Shown here: in pieces, positions 18,816-27,742 of the stretch
Layout: each line of letters opens with the position of its first letter
Numbering within the stretch: position 1 is the first letter of the stretch
Assembly (NCBI RefSeq): GCF_900090205.1
Contig: NZ_LT607802.1
Location: 1,844,215-1,908,214, forward strand
Direction of reading: 5' to 3'
Length of the DNA: 64,000 bases
From: Vogesella sp. LIG4
GTDB lineage: Bacteria > Pseudomonadota > Gammaproteobacteria > Burkholderiales > Chromobacteriaceae
Notes under the pieces: model-generated
What the model was told of the DNA's origin: nothing
Seen by the model: only the letters and a program-made list of their open reading frames with translations
Databases searched by the model: none
Translations under genes and position numbers: made by a program

Positions 18816-20594
18816 TCAGCCGTCAGGCCTGGCGCGGCGGGCAAGCAATGTGCGCAGCAATTGCAATTCTTCCTTGCTCAGATGTTCATAGCCTTTGTTG
18901 GACAGTGCGGTGACCAGTTCGTTGTCGTAGCGCGCCATCAGTCGTTCAAATCCGTGGAGGAAGTTTTCCTTGTCCCGCTCATCCGGGTTGGCGAATTCTT
19001 CTGGTTCGCGCAGCGATTCCTGTAGTACTGAATCGATGACGCCCTCGTGCTCGCTGTGGCGGAACGATTCGGCCAACTGTGCGCTGCTGGGTGGCTGCTC
19101 GCTGCCCTGAATGCGCTCGATGATGGCAACCAGGGTGGCCATTTCGCCTTCGTACAGCTGGCTTTCCCGCACCTGGATGTCGTGCGCCCATGCCGGGTTC
19201 ATCAGTGCCCACTTGATCTCGCGCCGCACCATCGGGGTGCTGCTGGGGCGGTTGGAGTCGCGTGGCAGCTGGTAGTGGCGGCGGCCCTTGCGCTCTGCGC
19301 GCGGCCTGCCCAGCAGCATGTCCAGTTCGTCCACCTCCACCTGCGCGAGTTCGGCGAGGCGCTTTCTGATGATATAGCCCAACATGGGGGCGGCTATCTG
19401 CTCCAGCAAGGGTTTGGCCTGCTTGATCAGCTCGGCACGGCCTTCCGGGGCGGCAAGATCGATGTCGCCACTCAGCTGGCGGATGAAGTAGGCCGACAGC
19501 GGAATGCTTTGCTCCTTCAGCGCCAGCTCGAAGGCTTCGCGGCCGAATTCGCGGATGTAGCTGTCCGGGTCGTGCTCCTGTGGCAGGAACAGGAAGTGCA
19601 GCGCCTTGCCGTCCACCAGCTGTGGCAGGCTGTTTTCCAGCGCACGCCAGGCGGCCTTCTGCCCGGCCTTGTCGCCGTCGAAGCAGAAGTACACCTGATC
19701 AGCATGGCGCAACAGTTTGCGCACATGTTCGCCGGTGGTGGCGGTGCCCAGGGTGGCTACCGCGTATTCCACGCCGAACTGCGCCAGCGCCACCACGTCC
19801 ATATAGCCTTCCACCACCAGCACGGAGCCGGCATTGCGGACGGCCTGGCGTGCTTCGTACAGGCCATACAGCTCGCGCCCCTTTTCAAACAGGGGAGTCT
19901 CGGGCGAGTTCAGGTACTTGGGTTCGCCCTTGCCGAGCACCCGGCCGCCAAAGCCGATGATGGCGCCGCGCTGGTTGCGGATCGGGAACATCACCCGGTC
20001 GCGGAAGCGATCGTAGCGGCGGCCGCTGTCTTCGGCCACGATCACCAGCCCGCTGTCCACCAGTGCGCTGTCGTTGTAGTCGCCGACCACGGCTTCCAGG
20101 TTCTGCCAGCCGTCCGGGGCATAGCCCAGGCCGTAGCGGGCGGCGATCTCGCCGGTGAGGCCGCGGCCTTTCAGGTAGGCGATGGCATTGGGCGCGCTTT
20201 TCAGCTGCTGCTTGTAGAAGGCGGCGGCACGGCTGAGTGCGTCCTCCAGCGATAACTGCTTGGCGCGCGCGGCGCGGACCGCTTCAGGGTTGGCCGCACG
20301 CTCTTCCTGCGGCACCTGCATGCCGATGCTTTCCGCCAGGAACTTCACCGCATCGACGAAGGGCAGGCCCTGGTATTCCATGACGAAGCCGATGGCGGAG
20401 CCATGCGCGCCGCAGCCGAAGCAGTGATAGAACTGCTTGCTGGGGCTGACGGTGAAGGAGGGCGACTTTTCCTTGTGGAAGGGGCAGCAGGCCATGTAGT
20501 TCTGGCCGCCCTTCTTCAGCGGGACGCAACGATCCACCACGTCGACGATGTCGACGCGGGTGAGCAACTGATCGATGAAGTCCTGCGGGATCAT
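18816..20594 (-). CDS. dnaG: DNA primase
   Basis: A 592-residue replication primase that makes RNA primers at the fork. The CHC2 zinc domain has ligands C37, H40, C58 and C61. A central TOPRIM domain contains VVEGYMDVVALAQFG and the acidic YFCFDGDKAGQKAA motif. The C-terminal part is the DnaB-interacting domain, whose sequence is less conserved. It starts 9 bp after the yqeY-like gene and is followed by rpoD. Confidence 0.97.
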   Translation of the reverse strand: MIPQDFIDQLLTRVDIVDVVDRCVPLKKGGQNYMACCPFHKEKSPSFTVSPSKQFYHCFGCGAHGSAIGFVMEYQGLPFVDAVKFLAESIGMQVPQEERAANPEAVRAARAKQLSLEDALSRAAAFYKQQLKSAPNAIAYLKGRGLTGEIAARYGLGYAPDGWQNLEAVVGDYNDSALVDSGLVIVAEDSGRRYDRFRDRVMFPIRNQRGAIIGFGGRVLGKGEPKYLNSPETPLFEKGRELYGLYEARQAVRNAGSVLVVEGYMDVVALAQFGVEYAVATLGTATTGEHVRKLLRHADQVYFCFDGDKAGQKAAWRALENSLPQLVDGKALHFLFLPQEHDPDSYIREFGREAFELALKEQSIPLSAYFIRQLSGDIDLAAPEGRAELIKQAKPLLEQIAAPMLGYIIRKRLAELAQVEVDELDMLLGRPRAERKGRRHYQLPRDSNRPSSTPMVRREIKWALMNPAWAHDIQVRESQLYEGEMATLVAIIERIQGSEQPPSSAQLAESFRHSEHEGVIDSVLQESLREPEEFANPDERDKENFLHGFERLMARYDNELVTALSNKGYEHLSKEELQLLRTLLARRARPDG

Positions 20595-20603
20595 GTGTGC
20601 AGC

Positions 20604-21050
20604 TTAGCCTGCCAGCTTGGCCTTGATGCGGGCGGAAACGGCGCCCATGTCGGCACGGCCGGCTACTTGCGGCTTCACCGCGCCTACCACCTTGCCCATG
20701 TCCTTGGCACCGGCGGCACCGCTGCTGGCGATGGCGGCATCGATGATGGCCTCGATCTCGGCCTCGCTCAGCTGCTGCGGCATGTAGTCCTGCAGCACGG
20801 CCAGCTCGGCCTGCTCCTTGGCCACCAGGTCCGGGCGGTTGCCGGCTTCGTACTGGGTGATGGAGTCGCGGCGCTGTTTGACCATTTTCTCGATCACGGC
20901 GGTGACGGCGGCATCATCCAGCTCGATGCGTTCGTCGACTTCCTTCTGCTTGATGGCGGCCATCAGCAGGCGGATGGCCGCCAGGCGCTCGGCGTCGCGG
21001 GCTTTCATCGCGGTTTTCATGTCGTCGGCAATGCGGGCTTTCAGGCTCAT
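20604..21050 (-). CDS. GatB/YqeY domain protein
   Basis: A 148-residue YqeY-family protein related to the tRNA-interacting tail domain of GatB. The start ATG at 21050 (MSLKARIADDMKTAMKARDA) is the family start; the longer frame upstream would be read from inside the rpsU terminator region. The middle LPQQLSEAEIEAII and the end SARIKAKL are typical. The gene is regularly found between rpsU and dnaG in proteobacteria; a role in tRNA-dependent amidation is only inferred from the domain. Confidence 0.9.
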   Translation of the reverse strand: MSLKARIADDMKTAMKARDAERLAAIRLLMAAIKQKEVDERIELDDAAVTAVIEKMVKQRRDSITQYEAGNRPDLVAKEQAELAVLQDYMPQQLSEAEIEAIIDAAIASSGAAGAKDMGKVVGAVKPQVAGRADMGAVSARIKAKLAG

Positions 21051-21074
21051 GATCGTGTCCAGGCTAAAGGCGAA

Positions 21075-21098
21075 GTTGGCCGCATGCTTGCGGCCAAC
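21075..21098. repeat. inverted pair of GTTGGCCGCA words between rpsU and yqeY
   Basis: GTTGGCCGCA (21075-21084) and its complement TGCGGCCAAC (21089-21098) are separated by four bases and can form a 10-bp hairpin. It lies just past the rpsU terminator. Confidence 0.85.
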
Positions 21099-21107
21099 GT
21101 AAATGAC

Positions 21108-21133
21108 AAAACCGCAGGGCACCCTGCGGTTTT
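21108..21133 (-). terminator. terminator/attenuator after rpsU
   Basis: Stem AAAACCGCAGGG / CCCTGCGGTTTT with a two-base loop, 20 bp past the rpsU stop. As in E. coli, a partial terminator here could lower dnaG-rpoD expression relative to S21. Confidence 0.8.
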
Positions 21134-21154
21134 CTGGCTAGCGGCCGTTGAAGC

Positions 21155-21367
21155 TTAGTACAGCTTCGGCGGCAGTTGCTGGCTGCGGATGCGCTTGTAG
21201 TGACGCTTAACGGCAGCAGCTTTCTTGCGCTTGCGCTCAGCGGTCGGCTTCTCGTAGAACTCGCGGGCGCGCAGTTCGGTCAGCAGACCGGTTTTTTCGA
21301 TTGCGCGCTTGAAGCGACGCATGGCTACTTCGAACGGCTCGTTTTCTTTTACGCGGATGGTCGGCAT
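21155..21367 (-). CDS. rpsU: 30S ribosomal protein S21
   Basis: A 70-residue basic protein, [20 protein letters not shown] onward, ending in an Arg/Lys-rich tail. It is the standard S21, which helps the 30S subunit initiate on natural mRNAs. It heads the macromolecular synthesis block rpsU-yqeY-dnaG-rpoD. A near-consensus sigma-70 promoter lies upstream (21438-21466). Confidence 0.98.
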   Translation of the reverse strand: MPTIRVKENEPFEVAMRRFKRAIEKTGLLTELRAREFYEKPTAERKRKKAAAVKRHYKRIRSQQLPPKLY

Positions 21368-21437
21368 GTAGCAGATGTCCTTAAATTCTTTGGCTTGAGG
21401 CGAGTGTCATGAACACTTCGCCCCGAGGGAAATGACT

Positions 21438-21466
21438 ATTGTAAACAACGTTATAGCTTTTGTAAA
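21438..21466 (-). promoter_or_regulatory. sigma-70 promoter of rpsU block
   Basis: On the minus strand, a -35 TTTACA (21461-21466) and a -10 TACAAT (21438-21443) are separated by 17 bp. Both hexamers match consensus at five of six positions or nearly so, in an AT-rich patch upstream of the rpsU ribosome site (AAGGA). Confidence 0.75.
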
Positions 21467-21507
21467 AAGCTAGATGCGTGGCAGCGGATAAAAGTGTGCA
21501 CTGCGCA

Positions 21508-22305
21508 TCATCCCTGACGGGAAGAGATCACCCCCTCACGTGGCGAGCTAGGCGTCGCCGAATAAAAGCGTTTTGGCATCCGTCCGGCCAAGTAGGCATC
21601 ACGCCCGGCCAGGACTCCCAGTTTCATTGCCCTTGCCATGCGCACAGGATCCTGTGCGCCGGCAATGGCTGTATTCATCAGGACGCCGTCACAGCCAAGT
21701 TCCATGGCGATGGCGGCATCGGAGGCAGTGCCGACGCCGGCATCCACCAGTACCGGAACCTGCGATTGCTCGATGATGAGCTGCAGGTTCCACGGATTCA
21801 GAATTCCCATGCCGGAGCCGATCAGGCTGGCCAGCGGCATGATGGCGCAGCAGCCGATCTGTTCCAGCTCGCGTGCGATGATCGGGTCGTCGGAGGTGTA
21901 CACCATCACGTCGAAGCCTTCCTTCACCAGCGTTTCGGCGGCTATCAGCGTTTCGCGTACATTGGGGAACAGGTTGTTCGGGTCGCCCAGTACTTCGAGC
22001 TTGACCAAACGGTGATCGTCCAGCAGTTCGCGGGCCAGGCGCAGGGTGCGTACCGCATCCTCGGCGCTGTAGCAGCCCGCCGTGTTGGGCAGCAGTGTAT
22101 ACCGGTTTTTCGGCAAAAAGTCCAGCAGATTCGGCTCGTTCTTGTTCTGGCCGAGGTTCACGCGGCGGATGGCGACAGTGACGATTTCACAGCCGGAGGC
22201 GTCCAGCGCTTCGGCGGTTTGCTGGAAATCCTTGTATTTGCCGGTGCCGACCAGCAGCCGCGATTGATAGCTCTTGCCGGCAATCACCAATGCATCTTGT
22301 TGCAC
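21508..22305 (-). CDS. thiG: thiazole synthase
   Basis: A 265-residue TIM-barrel enzyme that builds the thiazole phosphate of thiamine from 1-deoxyxylulose 5-phosphate, dehydroglycine and the ThiS thiocarboxylate. The Schiff-base lysine is K102 in [10 protein letters not shown]. The phosphate-binding [20 protein letters not shown] and [14 protein letters not shown] segments are intact. It lies 38 bp after thiS on the same strand. No other thiamine genes are in the window. Confidence 0.97.
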   Translation of the reverse strand: MQQDALVIAGKSYQSRLLVGTGKYKDFQQTAEALDASGCEIVTVAIRRVNLGQNKNEPNLLDFLPKNRYTLLPNTAGCYSAEDAVRTLRLARELLDDHRLVKLEVLGDPNNLFPNVRETLIAAETLVKEGFDVMVYTSDDPIIARELEQIGCCAIMPLASLIGSGMGILNPWNLQLIIEQSQVPVLVDAGVGTASDAAIAMELGCDGVLMNTAIAGAQDPVRMARAMKLGVLAGRDAYLAGRMPKRFYSATPSSPREGVISSRQG

Positions 22306-22343
22306 GCTTTGTCCCTTCGAGATGTCGGTTCTGTTGTCTGGTT

Positions 22344-22550
22344 TCAGCCGCCGCCGACCGCCACCACAATTTCCAGGGCGTCGCCATCCAGCAGCGCAGT
22401 GTCGGCATGCTGGCTGCGCGGCACGATTTCGCCGTTGCGCTCGATGGCGATGCGTTTGCCGTGCAGCTCCAGCGCGGCTATCAGTGCGGTGAGCGTGGTA
22501 ACGGATGGGGCGAACTGGCGGCTTTCGCCGTTGAGGGTGATGAGGGGCAT
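22344..22550 (-). CDS. thiS: sulfur carrier protein ThiS
   Basis: A 68-residue ubiquitin-fold sulfur carrier, [13 protein letters not shown] onward, ending in the required diglycine (AVGGG). The C-terminal glycine is adenylated by ThiF and converted to a thiocarboxylate that feeds ThiG. The ATG at 22550 is chosen because the protein then has the family length; the longer open frame continues antiphase through spoT. It begins 7 bp after the spoT stop codon and is likely co-transcribed with spoT and thiG. Confidence 0.93.
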   Translation of the reverse strand: MPLITLNGESRQFAPSVTTLTALIAALELHGKRIAIERNGEIVPRSQHADTALLDGDALEIVVAVGGG

Positions 22551-22557
22551 GATGGTT

Positions 22558-24708
22558 CTAGCGTCGTTCTGCGCGCTGCACCACGTCCACCTGGCGAACC
22601 GCGGCCAGTACCTTGTCGAGGTGGGCCAGGTTTTCCACCTGCAGGCGGAAGTGGATGTGGATGTAGCCGTCGTTGCTGTGATTGTCCTGGGTATCGACCG
22701 TTTCGATGTTGGCCGAAGCGTGCGAGATGGCGGCGGCGATATCGGCCAGCGCACCGCGCTGGTTGAAGGCGATGATGCTGACGTTGACGCCGAACATGCG
22801 CTCTTTCTGCGCTTCCCAGCGTACTTCCAGTAGTTTGTCCGGCTCGACACGGCTGAGGTTGTTGCAGTCGCTGCGGTGGATCATCAGGCCCTGGTCCTTG
22901 CGGATCACGCCCACGATCTGGTCGCCCGGAATCGGGTTGCAGCAGCTGGACAGGTGGATGCCACCGCTTTCGTTGCCGCGCACTGCGATCGGGCCGATAT
23001 TGCTGTCGTCCGGCTGCTGGCCGGACAGCTCCAGCAGCTTGCGCGCGACCACTGCGGCCAACTGTTTGCCGGTGCCGATGTCGATCAGCACATCGTTGAA
23101 GCGGCGGTTGTTTTCGCCCAGGCGGCGCATCAGCGCATCTTCCAGCTCCGGCGTCAGCTCCAGCTCGAATGGCGACAGCGCGCTGGCGGCCTGGCGCAGC
23201 AGTTTCTGGCCAAGCAGGATCGCGTCCTGCTGCTGCAGCGTCTTCAGGTAGTTGCGGATGCCGGAGCGGGCGCGGCCGCTCTGCACGAAGTTGAGCCAGG
23301 ACGGGTTGGGCTTGGCCTGGGTGGAGGTGATGATCTCCACCGTGTCGCCATTGCGCAGCGCGGTGCGCAGCGGCACCAGGTTGTGATTGACGCGGGCGGC
23401 GATGCAGCGATGGCCCACGTCAGTGTGCACCGCATAGGCGAAGTCCACCGGGGTGGAGCCCTGCGGCAGCACGATGATCTTGCCCTTGGGCGTGAAGACG
23501 TACAGCTCGTCCGGGAACAGGTCGATCTTGATGTGTTCCAGGAATTCGACGGCGTCTTCGCTTTCCGCCTGCATGTCGAGGATGCTCTGCAGCCACTGGT
23601 GGGTGCGCTGCTTGGCGGCATCCAGGCTGGCGTCGCCGGATTTGTACATCCAGTGCGAGGCAATGCCGGCTTCGGCCACCGCGTTCATTTCGCGGGTGCG
23701 GATCTGCATTTCCACCGGCGTGCCGAACGGGCCGAACAGGGTGGTGTGCAGGCTCTGGTAGCCGTTGCCCTTGGGAATGGCGATGTAGTCCTTGAACTTG
23801 CCCGGGATGGGCTTGTACAGGCTGTGCAGGGCGCCCAGCGCCAGGTAGCAGCAGGGCGTGTCCTTGACGATGATGCGAAAGCCGTAGATGTCCAGCACCT
23901 CGGAAAACGACAGGTGTTTCTCCTGCATTTTCTTGTAGATGCTGTAGAGGTTCTTTTCGCGGCCCTTGATGGTGGCCTCGATATTGGCCTCCACCAGGCG
24001 CTGGCTGACCGCACGCAGGATCTTGTCCACCACTTCGCGGCGGTTGCCGCGTGCGGCGCGTACCGCCTTGGACAATACCTGGTAGCGATGCGGGTACAGG
24101 TGTTTGAACGCCAGGTCCTGCAGCTCGCGATAGACCTTGTTCAGGCCGATGCGGTTGGCGATCGGCGCATAGATTTCCAGCGTTTCCAGCGCGATGCGCT
24201 GGCGCTTGTCCTCGCGCATGGCGTCCAGCGTGCGCATATTGTGCAGCCGGTCGGCGAGCTTGACGATGATGACGCGGATGTCGCGCGCCATCGCCAGCAC
24301 CATCTTGCGGAAGTTTTCCGCCTGCGCGGTTTCCTTGCTCTGGAACTCCAGCTTTTCCAGCTTGGACAAGCCGTCGACCAGGTCGGCGATGGTGCGGCCG
24401 AAGTGCTCCACCAGCGTGGGTTTGGTTACGCCGGTGTCTTCCAGCACGTCGTGCATCAGCGCTGCGGCCAAGCCCTGGGCATCCAGCCGCCACTCGGTAA
24501 GCATGGTGGCTACCGCCAGCGGGTGGGTGATGTAGGGTTCGCCGCTCTTGCGGGTCTGGCCTTCGTGCGCCTCGCGGGCGGTATCGAAAGCCTGGCGCAG
24601 TAACTGGACGTCTTCCGCCTTCAGGTACTGCGCCGCCGCCTCGAACAGGGCCGCCGCCTCGTTTTCAACGAGGGCGTGGAAGTCAACGACGGCGGTTTCC
24701 TGGTTCAT
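22558..24708 (-). CDS. spoT: bifunctional (p)ppGpp synthetase/hydrolase
   Basis: A 716-residue Rel/SpoT stringent-response enzyme. The N-terminal HD hydrolase domain keeps the catalytic H86-D87 (ALMHDVLEDTG), so it can degrade ppGpp. The synthetase domain contains GFRIIVKDTP, GKFKDYIAIPKGNGYQSLHT and VEMQIRT. It is followed by a TGS domain (ELYVFTPKGKIIVLPQGSTP) and a C-terminal ACT domain. The retained hydrolase motif argues for SpoT rather than RelA. It sits in the conserved order gmk-rpoZ-spoT. Confidence 0.96.
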   Translation of the reverse strand: MNQETAVVDFHALVENEAAALFEAAAQYLKAEDVQLLRQAFDTAREAHEGQTRKSGEPYITHPLAVATMLTEWRLDAQGLAAALMHDVLEDTGVTKPTLVEHFGRTIADLVDGLSKLEKLEFQSKETAQAENFRKMVLAMARDIRVIIVKLADRLHNMRTLDAMREDKRQRIALETLEIYAPIANRIGLNKVYRELQDLAFKHLYPHRYQVLSKAVRAARGNRREVVDKILRAVSQRLVEANIEATIKGREKNLYSIYKKMQEKHLSFSEVLDIYGFRIIVKDTPCCYLALGALHSLYKPIPGKFKDYIAIPKGNGYQSLHTTLFGPFGTPVEMQIRTREMNAVAEAGIASHWMYKSGDASLDAAKQRTHQWLQSILDMQAESEDAVEFLEHIKIDLFPDELYVFTPKGKIIVLPQGSTPVDFAYAVHTDVGHRCIAARVNHNLVPLRTALRNGDTVEIITSTQAKPNPSWLNFVQSGRARSGIRNYLKTLQQQDAILLGQKLLRQAASALSPFELELTPELEDALMRRLGENNRRFNDVLIDIGTGKQLAAVVARKLLELSGQQPDDSNIGPIAVRGNESGGIHLSSCCNPIPGDQIVGVIRKDQGLMIHRSDCNNLSRVEPDKLLEVRWEAQKERMFGVNVSIIAFNQRGALADIAAAISHASANIETVDTQDNHSNDGYIHIHFRLQVENLAHLDKVLAAVRQVDVVQRAERR

Positions 24709-24716
24709 GAGGCGTG

Positions 24717-24923
24717 TCAGCCCTTGGTGCGGGTCAGTACTTCGCTGCCAACGTGGCCGTCAGCGATTTCCTTCAGGGCGACAACGGTCGGCTTGTTACG
24801 GCCTTGCTCGACAAAGGAGGTGGCGCCGGAGGCGATCTGGCGGGCGCGGTAGGCGGCTGCCAGGGTCAGGTCGAAACGGTTCTGGATGCGTTCCAGGCAA
24901 TCGTCAACAGTGATGCGGGCCAT
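24717..24923 (-). CDS. rpoZ: RNA polymerase omega subunit
   Basis: A 68-residue omega subunit ([20 protein letters not shown]) with the RARQIASGA helix that contacts beta-prime and helps assemble RNA polymerase. In E. coli omega also forms part of a ppGpp-binding site, which fits its neighbourhood with spoT. It starts 61 bp after gmk and ends 8 bp before spoT. Confidence 0.97.
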   Translation of the reverse strand: MARITVDDCLERIQNRFDLTLAAAYRARQIASGATSFVEQGRNKPTVVALKEIADGHVGSEVLTRTKG

Positions 24924-24984
24924 GATGGGTCTCTCTTACAAGATAAGGTCAAACGATAAAAGATTGTGCGCGCCGGATAAAGCC

Positions 24985-25611
24985 CTAGCGCGGCGTTTGC
25001 ATCGCGGCGATGGCCTCGCCGTGGCGCTGCAACTGCTTGCCGACCTGCAGGCGCTGGCAGCGGATCACGCTGATCAGGTCCTGGCGGGCGGTGGCAAAGT
25101 CGTCATTCACGATCACGTAGTCGTACTCGGCTACCAGGTCGATCTCGGCGCGCGCCTCGGACAGGCGGCGGGCGATGACCTCCTCGCTGTCGGTGGCGCG
25201 GCCGCGCAGGCGGCTTTCCAGTACCTCGATGGACGGCGGCAGGATGAATACCGCCACCGCCTCCGGGAATACCTCGCGCACCTGGCGCGCGCCCTGCCAG
25301 TCGATTTCCAGCAGGATGTCGTGGCCTGCGGCCAACCTTGTACGCAGCCAGCGGGCGCTGGTGCCGTAGTAGTTGCCGTAAACCTCGGCGTACTCCAGGA
25401 AATCGCCTTCGGCAATCATGCCTTCGAAGCGGGCGCGGTCCACGAAGTGGTAGCTCTTGCCGTTCTTTTCACCTTCGCGCGGGGCGCGAGTGGTGTAGGA
25501 CACCGACAGTTCAACTGCCGGCTCGGCCTGAAGCAGCGCGGCGACCAGCGAGGTCTTGCCGGCGCCGGAAGGGGCTACCACGATGTAGATCGTGCCTTGG
25601 GGCTGCGACAT
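24985..25611 (-). CDS. gmk: guanylate kinase
   Basis: A 208-residue kinase that phosphorylates GMP to GDP. The P-loop APSGAGKT lies at 13-20, with SVSYTTRAPREGE for GMP binding and EIDWQGARQVR downstream. I take the ATG at 25611 (MSQPQGTIYIVVAP), since upstream codons would add a non-conserved leader. It is the first gene of the gmk-rpoZ-spoT-thiSG run and diverges from the purine permease gene. Confidence 0.96.
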   Translation of the reverse strand: MSQPQGTIYIVVAPSGAGKTSLVAALLQAEPAVELSVSYTTRAPREGEKNGKSYHFVDRARFEGMIAEGDFLEYAEVYGNYYGTSARWLRTRLAAGHDILLEIDWQGARQVREVFPEAVAVFILPPSIEVLESRLRGRATDSEEVIARRLSEARAEIDLVAEYDYVIVNDDFATARQDLISVIRCQRLQVGKQLQRHGEAIAAMQTPR

Positions 25612-25780
25612 GAGACGGATCCTGAACTGACTTGAGTAATATTTCAGGATACCACAAGCCGGGGCTTTGATTAAAGGCAGCCCCGAGTCAACAAGCTGCA
25701 CAGCAAACAATCGTTTCAGGGTAGAATCGCGCGTTTTTCAACATGTTACGTCCGCCCGAGCGGACGAGGGAGCGTAAAAG

Positions 25781-27073
25781 ATGCTGCTGGAAAGCTTGTT
25801 CAAGCTGAAAGAGCACGGCACCGACGTGAAAACCGAAGTGATTGCCGGCTTCACCACCTTCCTGACCATGGCGTACATCGTCATCGTCAACCCGGCCATT
25901 CTGTCCACCACCGGCATGGATTTCAGCGCCGTGTTCGTGGCAACCTGCCTGGCCGCGGCACTGGGTACCGCCATCATGGGCCTGGTAGCCAACTACCCGA
26001 TCGCGCTGGCCCCCGGCATGGGCCTGAACGCCTACTTCACCTTTTCCGTGGTGAAAGGCATGGGCGTGCCCTGGCAGGCGGCGCTGGGTGCGGTGTTCAT
26101 CTCCGGTATCGTGTTCCTGGCGGTGAGCCTGTTCAAGGTGCGGGAAGCCATCGTCAATGCCATTCCGCAGTCGCTGAAGTTCGCGATTTCCGCGGGTGTC
26201 GGCCTGTTCCTGGCCATCATCGCGCTGAAGAACGCCGGCGTGGTGGTGCCGTTCAAGGACACCCTGGTGACCCTGGGCAATCTGCATGACCCGAAAGTGC
26301 TGCTGGCCATCCTGGGCTTCTTCATCATCGTGGCGCTGGAATACCGCCGCGTGCACGGCTCCATCATCATCGGCATCCTGTCGGTGACTGCGCTGTCCAT
26401 CATCCTGGGCCTGTCCAAGTTCGAAGGCGTGCTGGCGCCGGTGCCGAGCATGGCGCCGACCTTCATGCACATGGACCTGGCTGGTGCGATGAATGCCGGC
26501 CTGGTGGGCGTGATCTTCGTGTTCTTCTTTGTTGACCTGTTCGACACCACCGGCACCCTGGTGGGCGTGTCGCACCGTGCCGGCCTGCTGGACAAGGATG
26601 GCAAGCTGCCGCGCCTGAAGCGTGCGCTGATGGCCGACTCGGTGGCGATTACCGCCGGCGCCGTACTGGGCACTTCCTCCACCACCGCCTATATCGAATC
26701 CGCTGCCGGCACCGCCGTGGGCGGCCGTACCGGCCTTACCGCCGTGGTGGTGGCGATCCTGTTCCTGGCCTGCCTGTGGATTTCGCCGCTGGCCAAGACC
26801 GTACCGGCCTACGCTACCGCGCCGGCACTGTGCTACGTGGCGGTGCTGATGACCCGCGGCCTGGCCGAGATCAACTGGGACGACCTGACCGAATCCGCCC
26901 CGGCGGTGATGACCGCGGTGGCGATGCCGTTCACCTTCTCCATTGCCGACGGTATCGCCTTCGGCTTCATCAGCTATGCTGCCATCAAAGTACTGTCCGG
27001 CCGCTTTGCCGACCTCAAGCCGGCAGTCGTGGTGATTGCTGCGCTGTGGGTCGTGAAACTGGCGATGTTCTAA
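25781..27073 (+). CDS. NCS2/AzgA-type purine permease
   Basis: A 430-residue polytopic importer of the AzgA branch (adenine, guanine, hypoxanthine). The start has a good GAGGGAGCG ribosome site. Signature segments are FTTFLTMAYIVIVNP in the first helix, GMGLNAYFTF in helix 3, and GTSSTTAYIESAAGTAVGGR, which carries substrate-binding residues. The gene lies 9 bp ahead of apt, so uptake and phosphoribosylation of adenine are probably co-expressed. Confidence 0.92.
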   Translation: MLLESLFKLKEHGTDVKTEVIAGFTTFLTMAYIVIVNPAILSTTGMDFSAVFVATCLAAALGTAIMGLVANYPIALAPGMGLNAYFTFSVVKGMGVPWQAALGAVFISGIVFLAVSLFKVREAIVNAIPQSLKFAISAGVGLFLAIIALKNAGVVVPFKDTLVTLGNLHDPKVLLAILGFFIIVALEYRRVHGSIIIGILSVTALSIILGLSKFEGVLAPVPSMAPTFMHMDLAGAMNAGLVGVIFVFFFVDLFDTTGTLVGVSHRAGLLDKDGKLPRLKRALMADSVAITAGAVLGTSSTTAYIESAAGTAVGGRTGLTAVVVAILFLACLWISPLAKTVPAYATAPALCYVAVLMTRGLAEINWDDLTESAPAVMTAVAMPFTFSIADGIAFGFISYAAIKVLSGRFADLKPAVVVIAALWVVKLAMF

Positions 27074-27082
27074 GGCTGCAAG

Positions 27083-27640
27083 ATGGAAAACCTCAGTAAT
27101 CTGGATTACGCCAGCTACCTCAAGGGCTGGATTCGCACCGTGCCGAACTGGCCGCACGATGGCGTGATGTTCCGCGACATCACGCCGCTGCTGCAGAATC
27201 CGAAGACCTTCCGCGTGCTGATCGACATCTTCGTGCACCGCTACATGAACGAGAAGATCGACATGGTGGCGGGGCTGGATGCGCGCGGCTTCATCATCGG
27301 TTCGGTGCTGGCCTACGAGCTGAACGTCGGCTTCATCCCCATCCGCAAGAAGGGCAAGCTGCCCTACAACACGGTGGAGGAGGAGTACGAGCTGGAGTAC
27401 GGCAACGCGGTGGTGGAGATGCACACCGATGCCTGCAAGCCGGGCGACCGCGTGGTGCTGGTGGACGACCTGATCGCCACTGGCGGCACCATGATGGCCG
27501 GCTACAAGCTGCTGCACCGCCTGGGCGCGGAGGTGGTGGAAACCGCCGCCATCATCGAGCTGCCGGAGCTGGGCGGCGGCAAGCTGATGCGCGATGCCAA
27601 GGTGCCGCTGTTCACCGTGTGCTCGTTCGACGGTCTGTAA
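27083..27640 (+). CDS. apt: adenine phosphoribosyltransferase
   Basis: A 185-residue purine salvage enzyme converting adenine and PRPP to AMP. The PRPP-binding motif [13 protein letters not shown] is at 124-136, and the N-terminal [17 protein letters not shown] is the classic APRT opening. Nine bases separate it from the upstream purine permease. A terminator and an inverted pair of GTTGGCCGCA words follow. Confidence 0.95.
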   Translation: MENLSNLDYASYLKGWIRTVPNWPHDGVMFRDITPLLQNPKTFRVLIDIFVHRYMNEKIDMVAGLDARGFIIGSVLAYELNVGFIPIRKKGKLPYNTVEEEYELEYGNAVVEMHTDACKPGDRVVLVDDLIATGGTMMAGYKLLHRLGAEVVETAAIIELPELGGGKLMRDAKVPLFTVCSFDGL

Positions 27641-27661
27641 GCCGGGTTGTCGGGGTAAAGC

Positions 27662-27693
27662 AAAGGCGCTGCAGATGCAGCGCCTTTTTTATT
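27662..27693 (+). terminator. intrinsic terminator after apt
   Basis: Stem AAGGCGCTGCA / TGCAGCGCCTT followed by TTTTATT. Confidence 0.88.
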
Positions 27694-27696
27694 GCC

Positions 27697-27726
27697 AGGG
27701 TTGGCCGCAAGCATGCGGCCAACCCT
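27697..27726. repeat. perfect inverted pair of GTTGGCCGCA words, apt/chemoreceptor junction
   Basis: A 13-bp perfect inverted repeat (AGGGTTGGCCGCA and its complement) with loop AGCA. It lies between two convergent genes, right after the apt terminator and 17 bp from the chemoreceptor stop. It could act as an extra transcription barrier from both sides. Confidence 0.88.
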
Positions 27727-27742
27727 GCGTGTGCCGGCAAGG

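Noticed and set aside
22734..22743. Near-matches to the repeated word (for example GTTGGCCGAA here and GTTGGCCGCG near 58039)
   Set aside because: One-base variants are not counted; they are few compared with exact copies, which itself supports a sharp 10-base word.
22876..24603. Plus-strand open frame antisense to spoT
   Set aside because: A shadow frame with composition typical of reverse-complemented GC-rich coding DNA.
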